From NCBI GenBank assembly GCA_021203915.1, contig JAJQAI010000242.1, forward strand, positions 1 through 6,860: DNA of 6,860 bases. The letters are read 5' to 3'. A program made the translations under genes and the position numbers. Shown here in pieces: positions 6,859 through 6,860 of the stretch (its first letter is position 1; each line of letters opens with the position of its first letter). A model generated the notes under the pieces. It was not told where the DNA came from. It saw only the letters and a program-made list of their open reading frames with translations, and made no database searches. Source of the stretch: Prevotella sp. (GTDB lineage: Bacteria; Bacteroidota; Bacteroidia; Bacteroidales; Bacteroidaceae).

Positions 6859-6860
6859 GA

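Overview
The window looks like an ordinary chromosomal stretch from a member of the Bacteroidota, probably order Bacteroidales. The DNA is AT-rich and most start codons lack a Shine-Dalgarno (SD) sequence. The seryl-tRNA synthetase, the fused NfnA-NfnB-type flavoprotein and the nucleoside phosphorylase all have Bacteroidales-like sequences. The genus cannot be fixed from sequence alone; the family judgement rests on remembered protein similarity, not on a search.

Layout: bases 1-258 hold no convincing gene. They contain a good rho-independent terminator (41-74) for a gene lying upstream, then an AT-rich leader with a weak candidate promoter for serS. Five complete genes follow, all on the + strand: serS (259-1548), a fused NfnA-NfnB-type oxidoreductase (1600-3963), a compact TtcA-like tRNA thiolase (4040-4774), a secreted PD40/coiled-coil protein of unknown function (4831-5958) and a uridine phosphorylase-like enzyme (5971-6858, ending two bases before the window ends). 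The gaps are 51, 76, 56 and 12 bases. No clear U-tract terminator separates the genes, so partial or full co-transcription is possible. Only the last pair is tightly coupled, with 12 bases between them and a proper SD sequence.

Function: serS and the TtcA-like gene act on tRNA (charging and 2-thiolation). The Nfn-type protein would balance NADH, NADPH and ferredoxin, which suits an anaerobe. The phosphorylase salvages pyrimidine nucleosides. The secreted PD40 protein is the one gene whose role cannot be inferred. No mobile element, CRISPR array, tRNA or rRNA was seen, and there are no broken genes. I found no convincing undescribed system. The points most worth a second look are the Nfn fusion, often given a misleading name, with its charged linker, and the uncharacterised secreted protein coupled to the phosphorylase.
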